DNA of 64,000 nucleotides from CBDCDJ01 sp965215355 (GTDB lineage: Bacteria; Deinococcota; Deinococci; Deinococcales; Trueperaceae), in contig CBDCDJ010000007.1 of the NCBI GenBank assembly GCA_965215355.1, positions 806,001-870,000 on the forward strand, given 5' to 3'. Both the position numbers and the translations under genes were made by a program. Below are positions 59,501-64,000 of this stretch, piece by piece; the stretch's first letter is position 1; each line of letters starts with the position of its first letter. A model generated the notes under the pieces. That model searched no databases. It saw nothing but the letters and a program-made list of their open reading frames with translations, and was not told the origin of the DNA.

Positions 59501-59764
59501 GGGGGGAATTACAAAGACGTGGTCGGGCTCGAGCGCGGTGTCTTCAGTCACCTGGGTCACTTTCAACTCGGTGTGCGCTTGCAACAGCGCGGCCAAGTGG
59601 CTTTCGTGTTCGGGCGACAGGTGCATCACCACCACGTAGGCGAGGCCGCTGGCAGCGGGGGTGTGTCCAAAAAAACTTTGCAACGCCGCCAAGCCGCCCG
59701 CCGAAGCGCCCAAGCCGACGACGCCGAAGCCGTGCGCCCCCCGGGACTGAAGTTCGTCCGTCAA
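56597..59764 (-). CDS. CheB-CheR-PAS hybrid sensor histidine kinase
   Basis: A 1,055-residue multidomain signalling protein. CheB-type methylesterase (about 12-195): GLGASAGGLAAL, VVMHLSPEHES, VVLSGTGSDGSVGL. CheR methyltransferase (about 220-480): TNFFRNPEAFE, VWAVGCATGEEAYS, LDLLVCRNMLIYL. A PAS-like domain, a long coiled coil (about 635-720), a second PAS, then a HisKA_3-type site (RDRIARILHDDIQQLLFSVLYK) and HATPase (ELLFNVVKHA, VKDRGDGFD, GFGLATLRQRL). This fusion is known in several phyla and not tied to a receptor operon. TTG start at 59764 with GGAGGT upstream. Confidence 0.92.
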   Translation of the reverse strand: MTDELQSRGAHGFGVVGLGASAGGLAALQSFFGHTPAASGLAYVVVMHLSPEHESHLAALLQAHTELKVTQVTEDTALEPDHVFVIPPNRNLATIDSHLRLSSLEENRRERAPIDYFFRALAASHREQAVAVVLSGTGSDGSVGLRRVKEAGGLTLAQNPGEAEYPAMPQSAINTGQTDLVLDVRDMPAELVKLTGRGAPPLPTDGGLGDDGRSALQQVFGLLYTHTGHDFDPYKPSTVLRRLARRMQLSRTDTLPDYLALLRRNPEEVHNLHQDLLISVTNFFRNPEAFEVLEREVVPKLFADKLPGEQVRVWAVGCATGEEAYSLAMLLLEAAETVVPRPPEVQVFASDVSESALAVAREGYYPDIVAADVSAERLQRFFTQEPGGGYRVNKEVRSRIVFAQHNLLTDPPFSRLDLLVCRNMLIYLKREVQDSVFDLFYYALHPEGYLFLGGSESLEDGEHFRVVDKTARLFQRRRVGRAARVTGLPLSLPGSRALPGRGEPLKPAAPHGYGALHARLAERYAPPSVLVTNDERVVHYSENAGRYLRLPGGEPTGDLLKLVRDELRVDLRAALHRAQRSGETAASRPVTLLLDGAARQVVLTVTPVEEADLEGFVLVTFTERALEDVASTQGERGDQAVDDLERELETSRDRLRSAVEEHENYEEEMRTAFEELQSTNEELQSTAEELETSQEELQSINEELVTLNQENQHKVEELSQLSSDLQNLLGATDIATLFLDRDLRIKRFTPRVSELFNILGTDRDRPLADLTHRLGYETLIQDAAQVLKTLQTSEREVRSAAGAWFLTRILPYRTVDDRIDGVVITFVDISDLKQAGQTLQRLAAELTVAEQRERDRIARILHDDIQQLLFSVLYKVKALGDAGTDSRAGDPLSGSVEAVQRAISTARTLAAELSPPVVGEGLAATLRWLVAHMSELHKLDVTFDLTIADDLDLAEERRMLLFHTARELLFNVVKHAPDTGVGVEAFVQDGDVVLIVKDRGDGFDTQRTLNAQPQGFGLATLRQRLQLLGGSLDLASAPGQGTQVTVTLPAETGSD

Positions 59765-59939
59765 CTGAGATTACCTCCGGACACTCGTGTAAAAGTCAAC
59801 TATACGCTCGGTACCACCACGCTCGAGCCCTCACCGACTCAGGCCACACAGAAACTCCAAGCGCCGACCCGACCGCCCAAACCGACCCCTCACGCCGAGG
59901 GTGCGTTCAGCGTTCGGAGGTTGTCGACCCGCGAGAGCG

Positions 59940-60653
59940 TCAGCTCGAGACGGTGCTCTCTTCGAACCACAGGATGCGCCCGCAACTTGGGCAGCGCGTG
60001 ACGCCCTTGCCCGCCTTGACCTTTTGCACGACGTGGAGCGGCAAGCGCACGTTGCAGCCGCTGCAGCGCGTAGAGTCGACGATGGCCGCCAGCCCGACGC
60101 CGCGTTTCGAGCGGCGCACGTGTTCGTACTGTTTGAGCAGCGTTTTGTCGATGCCCTCGGTGAGCGCGTCGCGCTCGCCCGTCAGCGCCCGCGCCGCGTC
60201 GTCGATGGCTTTGACGCGTACGGTCTCCTGCTCGGTCAGGCTTTGCAGCAGCGGCTCGACTTCACCCAGTTCGTTTTCCAGGGCCTCGACCTCGGCCTGC
60301 AGCGTTTCGGCGCGCTCCATGACGGGCAGCGTGTCGCCCTCTAACTCCTCGACCCGGGTGGCGAACTGCAGCTCCTGGTTTTGGTACTGCGAGGCTTCTT
60401 TGGCGCTCGTCGCCATCAGCGCCGCCTCGGTCGCCGACTTGCGCCGCGCCTGCAAACTGCTGAGTTCCAGTTCGTTGGCCCGAATCTCTTTGCGCACCTC
60501 GGCGAGCGAGGCGCGTTTGTCCGCGAGCCTGCGCTCCAAGGTTTCACGCTTGGCTTCGGTGTCGAGCAGTTCTTGGGGGGTCTGGCTTTTTTCAGCTTGA
60601 AGCGCGTCGAGTTCTAAGTCTTTGTTTTGCACGCTGGAAAGTTTCTCGAGCAT
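59940..60653 (-). CDS. Coiled-coil protein with C4 zinc ribbon (zf-RING_7 type)
   Basis: A 237-residue protein: residues 1-180 are a long helical hairpin (LEKLSSVQNKDLELDALQAEKSQTP, typical opening) and the C-terminus is a C4 zinc ribbon, TRCSGCNVRLP then TRCPSCGRILWFEE. Such proteins are widespread in Actinobacteria, Deinococci and Chlamydia and probably bind nucleic acid or RNA-polymerase-related partners; exact role unclear. ATG at 60653. Not in an operon. Confidence 0.85.
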   Translation of the reverse strand: MLEKLSSVQNKDLELDALQAEKSQTPQELLDTEAKRETLERRLADKRASLAEVRKEIRANELELSSLQARRKSATEAALMATSAKEASQYQNQELQFATRVEELEGDTLPVMERAETLQAEVEALENELGEVEPLLQSLTEQETVRVKAIDDAARALTGERDALTEGIDKTLLKQYEHVRRSKRGVGLAAIVDSTRCSGCNVRLPLHVVQKVKAGKGVTRCPSCGRILWFEESTVSS

Positions 60654-60668
60654 CCGTCCTCCGTTAAG

Positions 60669-60741
60669 CTAGACAACTTGCGACCCAGACAACTTGGAAC
60701 CTAGACAACCTGCAACCTAAACAACTTGGAACCTAAACACC
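60669..60741. repeat. 16-bp tandem repeat, about 4.5 units
   Basis: Units begin at 60669, 60685, 60701, 60717 and 60733 (partial): CTAGACAACTTGCGAC, CCAGACAACTTGGAAC, CTAGACAACCTGCAAC, CTAAACAACTTGGAAC. They lie just upstream of the zinc-ribbon gene, where its promoter would be expected. Confidence 0.75.
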
Positions 60742-60744
60742 AGA

Positions 60745-60774
60745 GTCCGTTTGGTGCGGCTCGACCAAACGGAC
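60745..60774. terminator. Stem-loop next to the tandem repeat
   Basis: GTCCGTTTGGT (60745-60755) and ACCAAACGGAC (60764-60774) form an 11-bp stem with an eight-base loop. No T-run on either side; could be an operator dyad. Confidence 0.4.
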
Positions 60775-60878
60775 CTCTAGGTTTGCAGCGCTCGGGTTTG
60801 CGACACTTGAGCTTGCAGCACTCGCTTCGGGCAGAACCGCGACACACCCCGAAGTCTAGCACAGCCCCCGTCACCCCC

Positions 60879-60899
60879 GGTGTCAGGTGCCAGGCACCC
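60879..60899. repeat. GGTGCC-A-GGCACC dyad within GTGTCAGGTGCC
   Basis: A short dyad shared with 23356-23367, in a GC-rich spacer. Confidence 0.35.
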
Positions 60900-60930
60900 C
60901 CAGGGTTAGGCGCAGGGGTGAGGGGCGCGG

Positions 60931-60936
60931 TAGAGT
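60931..60936 (+). promoter_or_regulatory. -10 box of the gene at 60944
   Basis: TAGAGT seven bases before ATG 60944; leaderless pattern. Confidence 0.4.
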
Positions 60937-60943
60937 GGTCGCC

Positions 60944-61411
60944 ATGATAGAAGAGTCGGTCGAGAGTTTCGTCACGCGCTTCAAAACCTACGCCGCGACC
61001 GTCGAGGTGTTGGCCCGCCCCGAGGGCAGCCCGCTGTTGGAGTGCGTCGTCGGCGAGACCGTGCTGCAAGTGTTGGAACGAACCAACCCCTACGCCGCGC
61101 AACCCGGCACGGTGCAGCTCATCCTCAACCCGACGACCGACACGCTGACGCAAGCGGACGAAACCCAAAAACGTGTGGACACGGCCGGACTCGGCCGCCT
61201 GCGCGCGACGGGCCGCGTGCTCGAGCGCGAACCCCAAGCGGTCATCGTCGACGCGGGCGTGCCGCTCGTCGTCACCCTGTTCGAAGTGCCCGAAGAAACC
61301 GCGCCCGGCGACTGGGTGAGCTTCGAATCATTAGCCCCCGTCCACGGTTTTTTCGTGCCCCCCACCAAGCGCAGCTTGCAACGGCGGGAAGCGGATGCCG
61401 ACAGCCTTTGA
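60944..61411 (+). CDS. Conserved-looking protein of unknown function
   Basis: A 155-residue soluble protein (IEESVESFVTRFKTYAATVEVL, then VSFESLAPVHGFFVPPTKRSL at the end). Mostly predicted beta structure, no signal peptide, no recognised family. ATG at 60944 is supported by a TANNNT box seven bases upstream; earlier frame has no good start. Probably lineage-specific. Confidence 0.6.
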   Translation: MIEESVESFVTRFKTYAATVEVLARPEGSPLLECVVGETVLQVLERTNPYAAQPGTVQLILNPTTDTLTQADETQKRVDTAGLGRLRATGRVLEREPQAVIVDAGVPLVVTLFEVPEETAPGDWVSFESLAPVHGFFVPPTKRSLQRREADADSL

Positions 61412-61521
61412 AGTGGAAGAAAAGGGCGTAAAGACACGCAAAGCTCGGTTCCTTTTTTCTCCTCACCCCTTTGGTGGATGTTACCAGGGCTACCGCAAAG
61501 TCGTTAAGTCGCGTAAATGGG

Positions 61522-61703
61522 TTCGTCTTTGCGAGCAACAGTCTTCACAGGTAATGACTCGGAAAAGCTGAGCATTGGCAAATCGTCGCTACTACCACCG
61601 GTTCAAGACTGTTTAGCGTGGCAATGTCCAACCTTTGAAGTGTGCCGGCAAGGGAGTAGGCGTGAGGTTGCCTCAATGTTTCCGCTCCCTCGCAACGACA
61701 AGG
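61522..61703. repeat. MITE-like element bounded by TTGCGAG/CTCGCAA
   Basis: GTTCGTCTTTGCGAGCAAC on the left and CTCCCTCGCAACGACAAGG on the right are imperfect inverted ends around some 140 bp without coding sense. This resembles the TCATTGCGAG-type miniature elements seen in many genomes. Within the gene-free stretch 61412-61791 nothing else is recognised. Confidence 0.4.
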
Positions 61704-61776
61704 TGGAGTGCAAGCTGACTTTACGGTTGCCCTGTGGATGTTACGCGGGACCGGGCTCGAGCCCCGAGAGGTCTGC

Positions 61777-61782
61777 TACACT
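61777..61782 (+). promoter_or_regulatory. -10 box of the DUF512 gene
   Basis: TACACT nine bases before ATG 61792. Confidence 0.4.
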
Positions 61783-61791
61783 CGGCTGTTT

Positions 61792-63183
61792 ATGACGCGC
61801 CCCCTTACCAAACCCTACGCGGCGACCGTCTCGAGCGTCCGGCCGGGCTCGGCGGCCCACGCGGCGGGCGTGGCGGCGGGGTGGGAACTCGCCACGGTCA
61901 ACGGCTTGCCCATCCCCGACATCCTCGCTTACCGCCGCGAACTCGCCACGGGTGTGGCGGAGGTCGTCGCCCGCGACCCGCTGCTCGGCGCTACGGTGAG
62001 GTTTACGGTGCACTGGGACGACCCCGGCCTGGAGTTCGACGAGGTCATCTTCGACGGCATCCGCCTGTGCGCCAACAAGTGCGAGTTTTGCTACGTCCAC
62101 CAGATGCCCAAAGGTTTTCGCAAAAGCCTCTACACGATGGACGACGACTTCCGCACCTCGTTTTTGTACGGCTCGTTCGTGACCCTGACCAACCTGACCG
62201 AGGCGGACGTGGAACGCATCCTGAACGAGAACCTGAGCCCGCTTTACGTCTCGGTCCACACCACGGACCAGGCGCTGCGCCGGGACATGATGAAGTGGTG
62301 GCGCTTAAAAGTCAAAGACGAAGCCGCGACGCAGATTGAAACTATGCTCGAGCGGCTCGAGCCCATCGACCTCTACACCCAGATGGTGGTGCTGCCCGGC
62401 CGCAACGACGGCGAAACCTTGAGCGAGTCGCTAGAAGCTCTCGCAGGCTACCCGAACGTGCTCGCCGTGGCCTGCGTGCCGGTCGGTTTGACCGAACACC
62501 GCGTCAACCTGCCCGACCTACAGCCGTTTACGCCTGCCGAGGCCAAAGACGTTATCCGCCGCGTTCATGCGTTTCAAGAGCGAATGTTGGAAGAAAAAGG
62601 CACTCGCTTCGTGTTTTTGTCCGACGAGTTTTACATCCTCGCGGGCGAGCCTTTTCCAGAAGATGCTTACTACGAAGGCTACCCGATGCTCGAGAACGGT
62701 GTCGGCATGGTGCGGGACTTTTTGAGCGAGGCTGTGCCGCAACTGCCTCAACGCCTTCCCAAACCAAAAAAAGTCCTGCTGGCGACGGGCAAGCTGTTCG
62801 CGCCGGTGCTGGAAAAAGCGGTCGAACCTCTGAAGAAAATCGCGGGGCTCGAGCTGGAAGTGCGCGCCCTGAAAAACCGTACCTTCGGTGAGGTGACGAC
62901 GGTCGCGGGTTTGCTGGCGGGCCGCGATTTTCTGACGCAAATCGAACCCGGTGAGGCCGACTTGCTGCTCGTCTCGCCCAACGTCCTAAAGTACGGCACC
63001 GAAACGCTGCTCGACGACCGGACGCTCGACGACTTGCGGCGCGAACTCGGCATGAGCGTCGAAGTCGGCGGGACGAACCTCGCGGAACTCGTCGAGACGA
63101 TTCTCAGCGGGATAGGGGAGAGGCACCTGCCGCAGTTCGGTTTTTCGACCCACGCCATCAAAGAAGCCGCCAAACAACACTGA
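61792..63183 (+). CDS. PDZ-radical SAM protein of the DUF512 family
   Basis: A 463-residue protein: N-terminal PDZ-like domain (VSSVRPGSAAHAAGVAAGWELATVNGLPIPDILAYRREL), then a radical-SAM cluster motif DGIRLCANKCEFCYVHQMPKG with spacing C-x3-C-x2-C, then the DUF512 C-terminal region (VGGTNLAELVETIL). Known as a Fe-S protein linked to GTPase Der in other bacteria (FeS/Der locus); its substrate is unknown. ATG at 61792 is preferred because homology and a TANNNT box start there. Confidence 0.88.
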   Translation: MTRPLTKPYAATVSSVRPGSAAHAAGVAAGWELATVNGLPIPDILAYRRELATGVAEVVARDPLLGATVRFTVHWDDPGLEFDEVIFDGIRLCANKCEFCYVHQMPKGFRKSLYTMDDDFRTSFLYGSFVTLTNLTEADVERILNENLSPLYVSVHTTDQALRRDMMKWWRLKVKDEAATQIETMLERLEPIDLYTQMVVLPGRNDGETLSESLEALAGYPNVLAVACVPVGLTEHRVNLPDLQPFTPAEAKDVIRRVHAFQERMLEEKGTRFVFLSDEFYILAGEPFPEDAYYEGYPMLENGVGMVRDFLSEAVPQLPQRLPKPKKVLLATGKLFAPVLEKAVEPLKKIAGLELEVRALKNRTFGEVTTVAGLLAGRDFLTQIEPGEADLLLVSPNVLKYGTETLLDDRTLDDLRRELGMSVEVGGTNLAELVETILSGIGERHLPQFGFSTHAIKEAAKQH

Positions 63184-63206
63184 ACAGATGAGAATAATTG
63201 GACAAT

Positions 63207-64000
63207 TCAACTAATCGGCCAAGGCCATACTTCAATGGCTAGCTGACCTAATTGCTGGTTGCGCTCCAAAATTTCTTTTTCACCCCAGCAAGATTTCTTT
63301 GCAATTTCCTTGTTGAGCGCTATTTCCGATGTTGCAAAAGCTGGCTGTTTTACAGAGAAAGGACCGTTGGATATGTCTCTGTTCATTGGCGCGGAGAGCA
63401 GGGTCAAATTACCAATCATTTCAACAAGTTGATTGGCTACTTCTTTACTTAGCCTCGCTTCTTCAAGCGCTCGTTTAGTTGGATTTCTAGGTAGTATATG
63501 CTCTACATGAACATCTTTCGCATCCCTGACTGTAGTTTCTCCGGTGGCTAGCTTTTCATTTAATTGGACTAAAATCTGACGCCAGGTTTCTGTTACTCTG
63601 TTTATCCGAATCTGTGAGAAGTTGTGTGCAAATTCCTCATCGGACAGAGCATGTTTTGAAAGTTCATTGACCAAGGCAGTTTTGACATCTTCTCCATCAC
63701 TTATAGCAAGCGAAAGTCGACTGTAAGATTTTTCAAGGTCGTTAGAACTCAGATCACTAACTATAGATTGACGTACCGTTATTGATTCACAGGCTTTTGC
63801 AACGATAATCATTTCTTCCGGCTTATACTCAGCACATGCTAACAAAACAGGTCTACAAATTCTTGCCCTGTAAACAAGGAGTCGTTTTAGTATTTCGTTG
63901 GTAGTTTCATTCCAAGGCGATTTCCCGTTGTTTGGATCAATAATTTTTCTATAGTTTCTTGCCGCATTTCTTAAACCTTTTCCGAAAGCAAGCGCTTGTT
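63207..64000 (-). CDS. DUF262/DUF1524-type nuclease, C-terminal part (runs off the window)
   Basis: The C-terminal 264 residues of a larger protein. VHVEHILPRNPTKRAL is the H-x-x-P core of the HNH-like DUF1524 domain and MIGNLTLLSAPMNRDISN is its usual companion; upstream LLVYRARICRPVLLACAEYK and NRVTETWRQIL fit the GmrSD-type helical region. Such proteins are type IV-like restriction or phage-defence nucleases. The frame stays open to base 64000, so the start is outside. DNA is clearly AT-richer than the rest of the window, so probably acquired by transfer. Confidence 0.8.
   Translation of the reverse strand, partial: QALAFGKGLRNAARNYRKIIDPNNGKSPWNETTNEILKRLLVYRARICRPVLLACAEYKPEEMIIVAKACESITVRQSIVSDLSSNDLEKSYSRLSLAISDGEDVKTALVNELSKHALSDEEFAHNFSQIRINRVTETWRQILVQLNEKLATGETTVRDAKDVHVEHILPRNPTKRALEEARLSKEVANQLVEMIGNLTLLSAPMNRDISNGPFSVKQPAFATSEIALNKEIAKKSCWGEKEILERNQQLGQLAIEVWPWPIS

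Noticed and set aside
60669..60741. CRISPR array
   Set aside because: Units are directly adjacent 16-mers without spacers and no cas genes are near.
61432..61791. Small protein genes in the gap before the DUF512 gene
   Set aside because: Frames there are short, without ribosome sites or promoter, and overlap the MITE-like ends.

Overview
The window looks like chromosome of a GC-rich diderm bacterium of the Deinococcota, most like the Trueperaceae. This is a judgement from gene content, not a database result. Supporting signs are a short Thermus-type EF-Ts, DivIVA together with BamA and LptD/LptFG-like proteins, frequent GTG/TTG starts, many genes with a TANNNT -10 box only 5-7 nt before the start codon (leaderless mRNA, typical of Deinococcus), and extreme over-representation of the palindrome CTCGAG inside and between genes.

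Layout. 1-16.3 kb: housekeeping and envelope genes: the start of rsmD, a ClC transporter, tyrS, a DUF885-like protein, plsX, an operon of two LptF/G permeases, an LptD-like protein and a lipoprotein, a frameshifted small gene, a methyltransferase, a SufU-like scaffold, and PNP-yggS-divIVA. 16.4-19.2 kb: bamA. 19.2-32.9 kb: an accessory catabolic region with several calycin-like proteins of unknown role, a DsbA-like protein, an isochorismatase-family amidase, two CaiB-type CoA-transferases, a GntR regulator, an HMG-CoA-lyase-like enzyme, LeuC/LeuD-like dehydratase subunits and a cyclic-amidohydrolase. Together these could take a cyclic imide or C5 dicarboxylate to pyruvate and acetyl-CoA (inference). 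32.9-43.4 kb: a decaying accessory zone with a hydrolase carrying an in-frame stop, VapBC, an intact IS982-like element with TIRs and target duplication inside a broken gene, and a liv-type transporter operon collapsed by deletion.

43.4-47.5 kb: the conserved block rpsB-tsf-pyrH-frr-cdsA. 47.5-50.3 kb: a DUF6886-like protein, a pterin dehydratase and a 629-residue protein of unknown function. 50.3-54.8 kb: an IS remnant, a hicB remnant, a GGCT-like protein and a split methylmalonyl-CoA mutase. Its large-subunit and B12-subunit genes are separated by integron-like cassettes with attC-like sites, a truncated second copy of the B12 subunit and a HicBA module. 55-63.2 kb: a LysM/M23 peptidase, a response regulator with a CheB-CheR-PAS-kinase hybrid, a zinc-ribbon coiled-coil protein and a PDZ radical-SAM (DUF512) protein. 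The right edge enters AT-rich DNA with a DUF262/DUF1524-type nuclease gene that runs off the window.

Gene fragments, single-base frameshifts and in-frame stops are unusually common. Some are clearly biological (IS insertion, deletion fusion). The isolated frameshifts could be assembly errors.
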